In this document: piece by piece, positions 1 through 12,195 of the stretch | Position numbering within the stretch: position 1 is the stretch's first letter | Layout: each line of letters starts with the position of its first letter | Notes under the pieces: generated by a model | What the model was told of the DNA's origin: nothing | Seen by the model: only the letters and a program-made list of their open reading frames with translations | Databases searched by the model: none | DNA from: Vanilla planifolia | Taxonomy: Eukaryota > Streptophyta > Magnoliopsida > Asparagales > Orchidaceae | Length of the DNA: 64,000 nt | Assembly: GCA_023846275.1 (NCBI GenBank) | Contig: CM043875.1 | Coordinates: forward strand, 26,731,470-26,795,469 | Direction: 5' to 3' | Position numbers and translations under genes: made by a program

Positions 1-305
<305 letters not shown>

Positions 306-930
306 GGTGGCAGCTGCTCCGCCTTTTGCTTATGTCGCATCTATCTGTCGTGGGTTTCTTTCTGCGTTTTCTCTTCGTCTTCCTAATAAGTTCTACGATG
401 GATTTGGCTGTCTACGGTTGTGTTTGGTAAAAGCTTTTCAATAATGTTTTTTTTTTTCAGTTTTATTTTTCTAATATAAAAAGGTATTTTCAAAATTATT
501 TTTTTAATCACGAAAACAATCACGAATCTTACTTTAGTGGCGGACGGAACACAAGAATCATGATATTTTTTTTTATTCAAATATTTCTTTAATGTCTCTC
601 AAATCGGACGGCTGAGATCTCTTTATGTACAAAGATCCGAAATTGGGATTGAAACAACGTCAAATAAGTAAATAATAGAAAAAGTTCTGCCATTTATTTG
701 TTTTTTCCTCTGTTTTTTTATGAATTGAATTTTTCCTAATCTATCAAATTAGTCATTTTGCATAAATTGTTGACACTTTCATACATGAATTCTAAATAAA
801 ACCTTCCATTTAAAGGAGTATTTTATGTGCCAGAATAAATTCTACAAAAATTAAATAATATTAACATTATTCTTAAAAATTTAAATTAACTTTATCCATA
901 AAAAATTAAAAATTAGTCATTCACTTAATA

Positions 931-931
<1 letters not shown>

Positions 932-965
<34 letters not shown>
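932..965. repeat. (AT)n microsatellite
   Basis: This is a perfect alternating AT run of about 34 bases followed by a short TG/GT run. It is a likely length-variable simple repeat. Confidence 0.95.
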
Positions 966-968
<3 letters not shown>

Positions 969-1931
969 TGTGTGTGTGTGTATGTTATAGCATTGATTTT
1001 TTTCAACTTTATTTTAAAGAAATCATAAAAGTAAAAAAACATATAAGTAACTAAATAATGAGACCGAATGTTCTCATAAGTATACTTCGACAAAATTAGT
1101 TTCTTGATACAAATGATGTTGTGCTAAGTAACTTTACCATAAAAAAATATCAATAAACACCAACATATATATCTGATATATATTGATGATTGGTTGTATT
1201 AGAATAACTAATATTCAAAATTGTGGCATGATAGATCGATTTGATTGATTAGCTTTAAGCCATATACCAAGACGTTAACAAGGTCTTATTGCTCAAATCA
1301 AGAGTATGAGCATCATCAGGTAATCTAATCTGTGTACTGAAGTTTGTTCATAATTGATCGATTTAGATAACAAACATTAGTGCAATGAACCAATCCCATC
1401 TAAGCACGCCTGGTAATGCATTAAGCCAAAGACAAACTTACTTTGAAGAAGCGAATTGTGCGATATAATGATGGCTTTCATAACCTTACAATACTAAAAA
1501 GCTTTTTTTAGTAAAAGCTTTTTAATAGCGTTTTTGTTTAATATAAAAAGGTATTTAAAATTATTTTTTTAATCATGAATTCACAATTCTTGTTTTACAC
1601 AGGCCTTGGTGGATTTTAACAAATGTATTTTTAAAATTTTATTTTAAAAAAATGAATTATGTTTTTTAAATGTATTTTAGAATTATGTTATTCAAATGTT
1701 ATTCTGATAAATCGGACGGCTGAGATCACTTTTTGTTCCAAAGAACCGAAACTGGGATTGAAACGACGTGGAATAAGTAAATAACTGAAAATGTTCTGAG
1801 ATCATTTATTTGTTTTTTTTTTTTTTTCTTTTTCTTTTTTCTTCTTTAAGTTGTTAAATAACTTAAAGAAGTATTTTAAGCGCTAGAATAAATTCTTCAA
1901 AATTAAACAATATTAACAACACTCTTAAAAC

Positions 1932-1934
<3 letters not shown>

Positions 1935-1995
<61 letters not shown>
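1935..1995. repeat. (AT)n microsatellite, about 60 bp
   Basis: This is a long alternating AT run in the 3' flank of copy 1. It is absent from the matching flank of copy 2, so it expanded or was gained after duplication. Confidence 0.95.
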
Positions 1996-1998
<3 letters not shown>

Positions 1999-2540
1999 CT
2001 CATAGACTGCATTCAATTTTCTATAATATAATGATTTATCGGATAAGATTATTTCCACCAGCGTATTTAGTCAAAGATAATTCTGTTACATAAATAATTT
2101 CATCTAGTAAATGAAGAGTTACATAAACTTATGATAAAAGAAATAACAACAAGCGTCAATGTATTTGCCTAATCCATATTGATGATTGGTTGTATCACGA
2201 TGAAGATTCAAAATAGCGACGCGACAGACTAATTCGATCAATTAACTCTAGTCCACGTACAAAGTTGACTAAGATAATGACAAACTTGAATTCAAACATT
2301 TGACAAAACCAATTGGGGGGTTGTATTACTTTGATTAAGAATATGAGTTGGATCAAGTAAAGTCCAATCCATGTGCTAAAGTTTGTTTATAATTGAACAA
2401 TCCAAATAACAAATAAAAGCACAACAAATTAATCTAAACTAAGCATGTCTGGCAACGTATTAAGTGAAAGACAAACTTGTTTTGAAGAAGCGAGTTGTGT
2501 AATACGATGATGAATTCGTGACCTTACAATGCCTACATGA

Positions 2541-3026
2541 ACAAAGTACATTGTCTTAATTGTTTGAACCTTTGTGATCATAAGAGTATGAAGGTATGAT
2601 GACTTGCTTTGAAGAAAGGCACTATGAAGGTATGATGCACCTAGAAGTATCCCTTGCTGATAAAAATTGAATAAAGGGCTTCACTTGTTGTATGATGAGA
2701 CTCGTTATACTTAACAGATGTAAAAAACATATCTTTTATATATGTAGCTTGATAAGACGTATTTGCTGACGAGTGTGGACATACCAAAGATTATATCATG
2801 TGAATAAATGATAGAGATTATTGAAGGCAACTACCTGCACATTATAGCCCTTACAATCCTGTGAAGACATTACCTCCAACCGATTAAGGGAGCACTAGTT
2901 GGACTATTTTGACAATGAATTATGTACACATATATGGCCAGCACTCCTCATTCAGTTTAATTAATATTGTATAACCTTTGGGATTTTGCTGCTCATTCAA
3001 TTCCAATGAATGTAAACTTTTGTTGC
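2541..3026. other. Duplicated non-coding segment
   Basis: This segment is shared with about 22520-23024 and 39380-39870. No coding capacity is visible. It lies between the methyltransferase flank and the RNase H relic, in the same order in all three places. Confidence 0.6.
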
Positions 3027-3430
3027 CTATTTAACTAAATAATCAGTCGCATCATTACCTTCTCTAAATATCTGTTTGAATTGAATCTCTTTAAAATAGA
3101 ATTGTTTGATTTGATTTAGCATACTTAATAGATGCCAAGGGATTTCTATGCAACCCTGAATCACACCCAAGATAGACATACTGCCCAATTGAATAATCAT
3201 GTTCAGTAGGCATAACTTGTGACATAAATTTAAACCAAATAACATCTCCATGGCTTCAAATTCTATGTTTGCTTTAGACCTTATATAAATTGAGAAAGAC
3301 TTGATGGCTTTACATAATTGGTCTCTGATCACACCTTTATAACTAGCATAGCTGAGGTTCCCACAAAGTCAACTGCATGTGTTTAGTTTGACAAAATTCA
3401 TTTGAGGGGAGTTAACTATTTTAGTAACTT
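3027..3430 (-). pseudogene. RNase H-like domain relic (LINE-type), copy A
   Basis: Read on the minus strand, the segment resembles the plant RNase H-like domain found at the end of many LINE polyproteins. It starts near 3427 with MNFVKLNT, passes SYASYKGVIRDQL, then EFEAMEMLFGLNLCHKL, and ends in EGNDATDYLVK. These correspond to the family's WVKLNTDGS, GVLRD, AE..AL..GL and REGN..AD.LA landmarks. An open frame of 101 codons remains (3332 to 3027), but a stop separates it from the N-terminal strand, and the first catalytic Asp of NTDGS is lost. Three paralogous copies lie at 4260-4665, 23025-23390 and 39875-42095. Confidence 0.65.
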
Positions 3431-3445
3431 TGCATTTAATCTTAG

Positions 3446-4088
3446 AGAAAAGAAGGAGAAGAAGAAGAAGAAGGAGAAGTAGGAGAAGAAGAGAAAGAAA
3501 AAGAAGAAGAAGAATAAGAAGGAGAGGAGAAGAAGGAGGAGAAGAAGATGTAGAAGAAGAAGAATGACAAGAAGAAGAAGAAGAAGAAGAAGAAGGAGAA
3601 AACGAAAAAAAAGGAGGAGAAGGAGGAGAAGAAGAAATAATAGTAGTAGTAAAAGAAGAAGAAGAAGAAGAAGAAGAAGAAGAAGAAGGAGGAGAAGAAG
3701 AAGAAAAAAAGAAGATGGACAAGAAGAAGAAGCAGAGGAAGAAGAAGTAGAAAGAGAAGAAGAAGAAGAAGGAGAAAGAGAAGAAGAAGAAGAAGAAGAA
3801 GGAGAACAAGAAAAAAAAAGAGGAGTAGAAGAAGGAGAAGAAGAAATAGTAGTAGAAGAAGAAGAAAAAGAAGTAGTAGTAAAAGAAGAAAGAGAAGAAA
3901 AAGAAAAAGTAGTAGTAAAAGAAGAAAGAGAAGAAGAAGGAGAAAAAGAAGAAGAAAAAGAAGATGGAGAAGAAGAAGGAGATGGAGTGAAAGAAGAAGA
4001 AAAAGCAGAAGGAGAAGAAGTAGAAGGAGAAGAAGAAGGAGAAAAAAGAGAAGAAAAAGCAGGAGGAGAAGAAGAAGAAGAAGGAGAT
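3446..4088. repeat. GAA/AAG-rich purine array, about 640 bp
   Basis: The + strand is almost pure purine for about 640 bases, built from imperfect GAA, AAG, GGA and GTA triplets. It lies exactly between two tandem copies of the RNase H relic. Long open frames (Arg/Lys/Glu-rich on +, Ser/Phe-rich on -) follow from the triplet repeat and are not evidence of a gene. A short non-repetitive tail follows at 4089-4157. Its frame reads PELPSFDSLEE, close to LELPSVEPLEE in the B3 relic at about 10003-10037. Confidence 0.9.
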
Positions 4089-4259
4089 TTAGCTAATTGG
4101 AGAAATGGCCCTGAATTGCCCAGTTTTGATTCACTTGAGGAAATGATGGCTACTTAATTATGTGCAAATATATTCGTAGTAGTCCTCATTCAGCTTAATT
4201 AATATTTTATAACCTTTGGGATTTTGTTGTGCATCTAACTCCAATCAATGTATTTTTTT

Positions 4260-4665
4260 GTATATTTGGCTAGATAATTAGTTGCTCCATTACCTTCTCT
4301 AAATGTGTTTGAATTGAATCTCTTTGAAATAGAATTGCTTGATTTTATTTAGCATACTTAATAGAGGCCAAGTGATTTCTATGCAACCCTTAATCACACC
4401 AAGGATATACATATTTCCCAATTGAATAATGATGTGCAATAGGCACAACTTGTGACATAAATTTAAACCAAACAACAACTCCACAACTTCAAATTCTATC
4501 TTTGCTTTAGACCTTATATAAATTGAGAAAGACTTGATGCTTTATATAATTGATCTCTGATCACACATCTAAAACTAGCATAGCTGAGGTTCCCTCAAAG
4601 CGAACTTCATGTGTTTAGTTTGACAAAATTCATTTGGGGGGAGTTAATTTAACCGCTTTGGTAAC
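4260..4665 (-). pseudogene. RNase H-like domain relic (LINE-type), copy B
   Basis: This is a second copy of the relic at 3027-3430, in the same minus orientation and separated from it by the GAA array. About 4166-4690 matches 2934-3440 over its length. A 61-codon open frame (4484-4299) covers ELLFGLNLCHKL to the helix before the C-terminus, and the final EGN motif is degraded. It looks like a local tandem duplicate. Confidence 0.6.
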
Positions 4666-4689
4666 TTTACATTTAATCTTGGAGAAAAG

Positions 4690-6114
4690 GAGAATCAACC
4701 AATTGTTTGCTAACAAAAGGTCTAATGATTGTACTATGTAATTCTGAGTGATCATGAAATTTGTTGCTCATCCTATAATTTAGAGTTTCTCACTTTCCAA
4801 AAATTTCAACAAATAAGAGATGAAAGGATCATTAAAACCTCCATAGTGTTGGAGTTTAGGAGACTATAATTTTGTTATTGCATGGTGTCAAGTTGGATAT
4901 TTGAGATGATAAACTTCATAATAAAGTAGTTCTATAAATGTAATGATCCAAGACATTCTACAAAGGCATTAAATAAAGTATCTACAAGCACAAATAAGGT
5001 ATTTCTTTATAAATTGAAAATTTAGCTTTCTTAAGTTATTAAGGAAAGTCAGTAGGTTGTTTAAGAACCACCATATTAGTGAAGAGATTTCAAAAGGTAG
5101 GAGACTACAAATAATTTTTCTTTATTTATGGATAAGCTTTTGCTTCTAAACTTCTCTTAATCTAAGTTGATAGATAATTTATCATCTTAAATGAGGAACT
5201 AGTAACTATGACTATTTGACTCAATTTTTTTATATGAATTGTAATATAATATACATACTTTCTAAATACGAATCTAAATAGTGAGTGATTTGGAGTTTAA
5301 TTTTAAATTCATTAAATCTAAAATTACGAAAAACAATTAGAGATAAAATAACAAAAATCATCATTATGACACCAACACCAAGAATTGTGCATGTGGGATT
5401 GCATGGAGCCACCACACATGTGAAGCATGTGTTATGGTTGGTATACCTACCATGCACGTGCATCATATGAATGCACATCATGGTGCTTACAACGACAGGA
5501 GATTCACAAGTGTGATAGGTGAATCTACTTTATTGATGTAGTTAATGCGCATGCAACAAGGTACGTTCATTTGAGGGGACAATACCTAGATGCATGAGCA
5601 GTGCCACGTAGTAGTTGTGCACAAGCTTGTAGCATCTTGCATGGGCAAAGACAAGCCTCTTGTGTGGATTTTGAGAAATTTTGGATTTTAGTAAAAATCA
5701 CATGTTTCTTATAAAAATTAAAAAATATATGTATTTTATAATAAAATTTTATATCTAAGTCTTTATATAAAATAGTAAGAATAATAAATAAAATAAAATG
5801 TTGTAGAATGAACTAATAAATACTTATCTATTAATAGATAAAAAATAGCAAAAATGACCATTTGTAATCATTGTCAATTATCGAATGAAAATGAGAAAGT
5901 ATTTTCACGAAGTTTGTAGTTGCTTTACCTATATCCCTTATTATTTTTGGGTGATAATAAATAGGTTAAATAAATTGAATTATTTCTTATTTATTATGAT
6001 AACTTATTCTGTTAAAAAGTTTCTCATAATTTATATGAATTAGATTATACACTTTCATGAAATGTCAAAAGTAACTATGTTAGATAAATATTTAAAGTTT
6101 ATATCTCATTTTTA
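4690..6114. other. Duplicated AT-rich non-coding segment
   Basis: No gene is recognisable. The whole segment is present again at about 42096-43555. It includes a less AT-rich stretch near 5380-5650 with several CACGTG/CATGCA-like words. At the copy 2 locus most of the equivalent segment is missing, with a junction near 23638. Confidence 0.6.
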
Positions 6115-6441
6115 AAGGAAGGTGCATCAAGCTTTAAGTACAAAGTTAAATTTCAATACTACATATAATCCCTAAACAAATAACCAAACAGAAATAATTA
6201 TAAAAATCTTAGAGTTGCTATGATTATGTATTTTGCAATTTGGGGTTAACTAAAAAAGTAATGTACTTTTTATTAATGTTTTTAAAATAATAATTTTTAA
6301 TCAAGTATTGGCATACATCTCATGAAGCATTATGTGAAATAAAATATTAATCTTTTTTATATTAGATTGAAGCAAAAGGAAGGCAATTTTTTAGACTTGA
6401 TTTTGTAGATGAAATCATTGAGAAAGTAAAACTAATTAGAA
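6115..6441 (+). pseudogene. Ty3-gypsy integrase relic, 5' part
   Basis: Decayed frames here read HQALSTKLNFNTTYNP and IIKILE, then YEALC and LDFVDEIIEKVKLIR. These match the end of the gypsy integrase core, where the family has LGTKL.FSTAYHP and TI..LEDML. Stops and frame changes break it. The relic continues at 8325-8605 after a LINE insertion. An uninterrupted paralog lies at 43555-44150. Confidence 0.7.
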
Positions 6442-8324
6442 AGCAAAACTAATCATTGACGCCGCGGTGGTCAATTGGCGTATCCGTCCGCTGTCGCTTG
6501 CGAGCAGAGCCGCATTGGCCTCCTCTATTCTCACTGCCATCCCCAACCATGTCTTGAGGCATTGTGCGGCGCCTGCTGGTGTCCTTGATGACATGGAGAG
6601 GAGAGTTAGAAGGTTCCTTTGGAGCGGGACGAGCTGCGCGAACACGATGCATTACTCGCCATGGGACTGTATCACCTTGCCGAAGGCTGTTGGTGGGCTT
6701 GGACTCCAGGACTTCGGCTTCTGGCAACGTGTGCTACAAATGAGCAACTGCAGGCGCATTCTCAATCGCGAGGCGAGCCTCTGGGTTGAAATTATGAGGC
6801 AGAAATACACGCTGAGTAACCCGCTGATGAAAGCTCCCCGGAATGCCTTATCTGTGTGCACAATGGTTCTGACGGCAATGCCTGTGGCAATGTCGATGGG
6901 CGGACGGCGCGTTTCGTGGAGGATAATTAGCTAGGCGTCCTTCCACTCTGCTGCTGGCCGACCTTGGTCAATATGCACATCTATTGGCCGGCGAGTATCG
7001 CTGATTGTATCACGGCTACTGGGGACTGGGACGTGGATTTTATCCTTGCTTGGGCGGGCGAGGAGCTCACTGACAGAATTCTGCACCTTTTGAGAGCTCG
7101 GACATCTGCCCAAGACGTGCTCCTCCAATTGCATACCGAGACGGAGAGGGTCGATAGTGAGCGAATTTACACGCATATGGTTTGTAGTGCTGAGGCTACC
7201 GTCAGGCGGGGTGGCCGACGTCACGCTGACAAGATGAGGAGCATTTGGAAAATCAAAGCAATACCAAGGGTGGGCATGTTCTTGTGGTAGGTCACCGACG
7301 ATTTCCTCCCTACGGTGGGTGGCTGGCCCGCAGGGGTTTGCTCCAGAATAGCAATTGCCAACTGGGCTGCGTGGCGGAGGAATCCTTGCAACACGTGTTC
7401 TGGGATTGCCCGCGTGCACAGGATCTATGGGTTGACTGCCACGTTCATGGGGCTTTGACTGCGCTGGGTCGGTCCATGGGTGCAGGTGCTGGGCTGCTAT
7501 TCACTGACCGACTCTTCCGGTTTGTGGGTTCGCCGGCAGTGCGCCGTGGTGATGGTGCGAGGCATGCTACCACATTAGCCACCACCATGTATTACATTTA
7601 GGCAAGGAGGAACGCAATTAGGCACAATAACCCGATGCCCTTACCATGCTCGATGCTATGGACGATCAAGATCGAGGTGAATACCATTCAGTCGGCATTT
7701 CTTCTACTCATCCCTGTCCAGTAGGAATCCTTGCAATTCTTCGGACTTACTTGTAACGCATGGTTGGCTTCCCCCCCCAACAGAATGGATAAAAGTAAAT
7801 TGCGATGCTACCGTTGGTGATTCCATTGCTGGTCTTGGCATGGTTGTCAGAGATTGCATAGGAAGGCCGCTCTTGGTGGCTGGAAAGAGGGTTTTCTCCC
7901 AGGTCACTGATATGATGGAGGTCCAGCTATACTCGTGGCTCTGAACTTGCTTAGGGGTTCCCTTCCCCTTCACCGGGCCGTGGAAATTCAGACTGACTCG
8001 ATGACGACACTCCAGGTGATCCATGAGATGATATCCCACCCCCTTGAGGATGTCTATTTTGCTGAGACCTTTAAGTATGCCAGGGGTCTGGAGGCAGTCC
8101 GATTTTCCCATATTCACAGAGTGGGAACACGTCTGTTGACTGGGTGGCTCGTGCTGCATGCTTCAGTGAGTTCGTATGGGATCCCGGGGATTCCATCCCT
8201 AAGCCCCTACTCAAACTCATGCTGTCTGATTTCATGTTTGATCCCCCTTGAAGATCCTACTTGTGGTTTTTTGTATGACTAATGCCACTTTTGATATAAT
8301 TTTATATCATAGTCTCAAAAAAAA
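6442..8324 (+). mobile_element. 5'-truncated LINE (non-LTR retrotransposon) with poly(A) and 14-bp target duplication
   Basis: This GC-rich block sits in AT-rich DNA and ends in an A-run at about 8317-8327. It is flanked by the same 14 bases, AAAACTAATTAGAA, at 6428-6441 and 8325-8338, the mark of target-primed reverse transcription. In order it holds the reverse-transcriptase C-terminal end (about 6467-6930, with GGLGLQDF), a zinc-binding RVT domain (about 7220-7450, with FLW and HVFWDCP) and a plant RNase H domain (about 7790-8140, with KVNCDAT and IQTDSM). In-frame stops, such as TAG after the FLW motif, show it is dead. The 5' end, including the endonuclease and RT core, is missing. The empty site can be read in the paralog near 43869-43882. 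Confidence 0.9.
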
Positions 8325-8605
8325 AAAACTAATTAGAATAAGCAGTTAAATTCCCCAAAATAGATGAAATAAACATTTGAATGCCAAGCACAAGAATGTA
8401 GAATTTGCAAATGGAGATCATGTATTTGTGAAAGTATATGCTCTAAAAGAATTTTCATATTTGGACAAAAAGGAAAGTTATAACCAAAGTATATTAGTTT
8501 GTTTTCAAATTTTAGGGAGTATAAGCTTAATAACCTACAAATTAACATTACCATCATACCACATTAAAGTTCATAATATATTTCATATTTTATCTTTTAA
8601 AAAAT
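8325..8605 (+). pseudogene. Ty3-gypsy integrase relic, 3' part (C-terminal domain)
   Basis: This continues the relic interrupted at 6441. The frame 8377-8607 reads NAKHKNVEFANGDHVFVKV and later KLTLPSYHIKVHNIFHI. These match the gypsy integrase C-terminal domain (F..GD.VFLKV, Y.L.LP, VHNVFHVS). It lacks a start and the upstream domains, so it is a fragment. Confidence 0.75.
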
Positions 8606-9239
8606 AGTTTTTTATCTTCTTCATATTATTAAATATGATAATAGAGATTTTATTTTGCACATGTTGAAAGACCAATCCAAATTATGGATTATAAAAACAA
8701 TGTTTTGAAGAGTAAAGTGATTACAATGGTGAAGGTTTTGTGGATAAATTAGACTAAAAGTGAGGCTACTTGGCATAATGAAATATGATCTGATGACCTA
8801 ATGTTTCGAACTCTTTCAAAATTTCATGACAAGAGATAAAGGATGTGGTGTAGCATAAAGGCAAGATATTGTAGGACAACAATAACATAGACATAATGAG
8901 ATCATAATCTCGAATCAATTAAATCAAAGTTTTCTAAAATTTAATACATGTATAACAAATTTTAAATTTAAAAAACTTTCTATTGTCAACCTTAATTAAA
9001 TATAATTTATCTATACATCATCATACTACATGATTAATTTTATTTTAATAGAGATTTTTCAAAATATTCAATGATATAAATACCAAAGTCTTCATGAAGT
9101 AGATATATAGTATGTTTTTACATTAAAAAACTATATGAGTATAAAGGTTGTTAAAAAGCAAGTTGATAATATACTTATGTATTAAAAGATTATATGAGCA
9201 TAAACTTTCTCAGGAAGTGGGTAAGAATATTACTTTTAT
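8606..9239. other. Duplicated AT-rich non-coding segment
   Basis: No gene is seen. It pairs with about 44150-44735. The match ends close to where the B3 relic begins (about 9240), so the 44-kb paralog lacks the B3 gene. Confidence 0.55.
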
Positions 9240-10985
9240 AATAAAAGTACATGTATGGTTTCTTCCACCCATGGCGGCTTGCAAATTAAAAGGCTTGGTT
9301 AAGAAGTACATCCGCATTGAAGATTCAGACGCTAACTGTGTTAAGCTGTCAATTGTAGATGGCTCCTTAGCTTTTCAAAATGGATGGCATGATTTTGTAA
9401 GAGATCATTCAATAATGGTAGGGGAGTTTGTGATGTTTACTTATAATGGTGGATTGCTATTTACTGCACGGGTCTTTGGGACAAGTTCATTGGAGATAGT
9501 AAACTTTCAATTGAGAAAAAGAAGCAACAGATGTATAAAGCAAAGGTCTAATGCTGAATTAGACTCAGATAATGCTGAATTAAACAACAGTGAAAACTTG
9601 CATTTGTTAAAGAAGGAAATAGAGGTTGATCCAAGTGATTTCACAAAGCCTAATGTGGATGAAAGTGATTCTATATTTGAAGAAGTCTGAGAAGATTCTA
9701 GTTTTGGTGGGAAGTTTCCTCATCAAAACTCAAACATCAAAAAACCTACTGAGGAACTTAAGCTTGATTCTCTTCTAACATGGTGTGTAAATAGTGATCT
9801 CAAAATTGCAAAAGAACTAGATGTGGTATCTGATACTGATATTGTAGTGTCAGATGGAAGGAACCACGAAGCATTCGTGAATGAAAGCATCACAAACAGC
9901 ACCACTTCTGAGTAGAGAACTATTTGTTTGTCAGATACCGGATGGCAAAATAGATTGTAGAATGGAAATTAATAGAACTATGGAAGAAAAACATTCAAAT
10001 AGCCTTGAATTACCCAGTGTTGAGCCTCTTGAGGAAATTGCTTGTGAAGTCTTACATGCTGCAAGACTATTCCACACCTCCGATGAAAAATCATCAAAGC
10101 GGGTAATTTTAGATAGTTTGAACATAATTGATGCTAACTTGATATGTCATTATAAAGTAGCTTTCCATTTGCAAACTGATCTCCCATGTCAGGTCATCCC
10201 TTCAGATCCTTCTACAGACATATTGAGGTTTACTGAAGATGAGAAGAAAGATGTGATGCCCACGGTTGAGTGATGTCCAAAAGTGGCTTCTTTTTTTGAG
10301 TGATTCATTAACTCTGCTAAGTTTTACTTGCACCAAGCCAAGAATGTGCTGTTGATATCAGTAATTAATGGTTTTTTACATAGGATTTAGATGATGTTGT
10401 TGTCAAGCTTTCCATTGTCCTTTGAAAATATGCTAAATTGGAACATGTAGTGCACTTGACCATCATACATCATGATATATATAAAAATGTAATATGGATG
10501 TTTATGTATAACTTTAACAAGATTTTTGGCCAGCTTTTAGTATGTTCCCCACGTTGCTTACTATCAATTTCCATATGTTGATTGAAATTCCATCATAATG
10601 CTACTGTAGTAGACATGAATAATTTTATGGATGAAAATACAAACTACTATTTACATTGTGAAAGGAAATTTTGAGAAATTTAGTAAACTTATTTGACTTT
10701 TTTTTTTAATTCAAAGAAAGTTTTGACTTACAACTTTCAGATTGACAGTTCAACTAGACCATTTTAAATGTATTGTGTTTCCTTACATTTTATTGCAGTT
10801 AAACAAGAAGCGTTTACCAATGAGGATGAAAAGGATTTTACTCCCTGTTCAGGCTGGAGAAGCCCAACTGAAATGGAAAGAACAGACTTGATTGAAATTC
10901 CATCATCTGGTTGTGCCAGTTTTACTGTTTGCATTCTTGATGATGTTCGGCCATCCCTTGTGAGTTCTTTTATAATTTTGAGGTA
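9240..10985 (+). pseudogene. B3-domain (REM-like) transcription factor relic, copy 1
   Basis: B3 proteins are plant nuclear DNA-binding factors. The second half of a B3 domain is clear at about 9340-9500: KLSIVDGSLAFQNGWHDF, then VRDHSIMVGEFVMFTYNGG. The first half of the domain is not recognisable. Downstream acidic linker segments follow at 9590-9915 and 10000-10270. A further exon-like block (about 10799-10960, after a TTGCAG acceptor, donor CTT/GTGAGT at 10958-10963) contains CSGWRSPTEM and IPSSGCASFTVCI. Copy 2 shows what is broken: TGA at 9688-9690 is CGA in copy 2, TAG at 9913-9915 is CAG, and TGA at 10271-10273 is TGG. With at least three nonsense changes this is a pseudogene. Confidence 0.75.
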
Positions 10986-11539
10986 ATAATGTTTTTGTAT
11001 GCTTTTTCTCCTTTGGTTTATTTCCTTGTGATTACTTCACAATGAAGTAGATTGTGTGGACAATGTAAAAATCATTGGTTAATTAGTGCCATGGAATCAT
11101 GCTTTTTAGGAAAGTGTACTACCTTGCATTTCCTGCTTGGTTTTGTTAATTTCATTCTTGATTGAAGTTCTTGAAAATCTTGGTGACCACTTTGTTTGGC
11201 ATATACATATATTCGAACTTTAGGGAAAGAAAAGAGAAAGAAAGTAGTATAAGTAAAGAAACCTATTATGAAGTTCAATTGCAAATCTCATCATAAATGA
11301 TGTCTCAAAACTAGATGTAAATAAATTTCCAATTGAGTACATGCCATGTTCTTTTAAAAGTTTTTCTCGATGTAATAATTTTATAGAGAGAAGTAAATAA
11401 AGTTCATGCATTTGATAACCCTTCTCAAATTTTGCTAGTTAGGTTGCATATAAATTTGATACAATTTATAGAGAAGTGTAACTTTTATTATTAATGTCAA
11501 CTTATTTGGGTTTGAAGTGATCAGGGCATCTATTATAGG

Positions 11540-12195
11540 TACATCAAGTTATTGGAAAGCTTGGTTTCAAAAAGGTTTCGAGGAAGAGTTGGGTGCAAAA
11601 AATAAGTTGATGACAATAACGAGCACATATGACATCAACTAGGCATGCAAATGGAGCACTAGGAGGTGTGTAGCTCCTAGCCAAGTGTACTTTTCCTATA
11701 TGCAATGCTCGATTAATTGCACAAAGAATTACTGGTGTATGAGTGCACATGTTTGGGACCTAGCGAACTAGCTATACAGTAGGATAAACCACTTGTGTGC
11801 ACATGCATACAATGTTCTGAATGTGTAGAGCAGTTGCGAGTATGCATGAGTGGCTCCGTTTTGTGTGAGCACATTTTCCTACTTTGGGAATGCACAAGAG
11901 CTATGCATGAATAGGCATCCAAGTGATTGAGTATAAGCTTATGTATGAACTATGTATTTGCAATACTATCATATTAGCATTAGTGGTAAGATCAACAGTA
12001 TCAATGAAAGGATATGCATTTTTTGTTTTTCTTCTTTGTGTACAAGATTACTATATATAACTAAGGATTCGTATTGCAAGAAGTTTTTTGTCACATTCTC
12101 TCCTTTTTCCTGTTCTCTCCCTACTTATGCTTCACTTGCCAGCACTAGCAACTCTGTCAAAAGAATATTGTTGGCATCTTGGAAAACTAGTTACA
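11540..12195 (+). repeat. 5' LTR of gypsy copy 1
   Basis: This is about 656 bp. It shares many blocks with 15415-16050: ACATCAAGTTATTGGA against GCATCAAGTAATGGAG at the start, CTAGCCAAGT in the middle, GATTACTATATATA, and at the end ATCTTGGAAAACTAGTTACA against ATCTTGGAATAAGAGTTGCA. It ends in CA. The two LTRs differ greatly, so the insertion is old. Confidence 0.7.

Larger units (their letters stand above)
306..2540. other. 3' flank of copy 1, duplicated non-coding DNA
   Basis: I see no gene here. The first 450 bases match the flank after copy 2 (21269-21690), and the start of it matches the flank after copy 4 (39141-39360). Two related sub-blocks repeat inside it, at about 430-700 and 1500-1830. 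Both carry the words GTAAAAGCTTTT and CGGACGGCTGAGATC, which suggests an old short transposon or an internal duplication. The stretch from about 2030 to 2540 matches about 22020-22500. Confidence 0.6.

Noticed and set aside
3564..4157. 197-codon Arg/Lys/Glu-rich open frame on +, with a Ser/Phe-rich frame on -
   Set aside because: It follows from the GAA triplet array, which cannot create stops in these frames. There is no domain, no promoter and no paralog.
9148..9250. Open frame start upstream of the B3 relic as a true gene start
   Set aside because: This part is shared with the 44.7-kb block, which lacks the B3 gene, so it is flank and not coding sequence.
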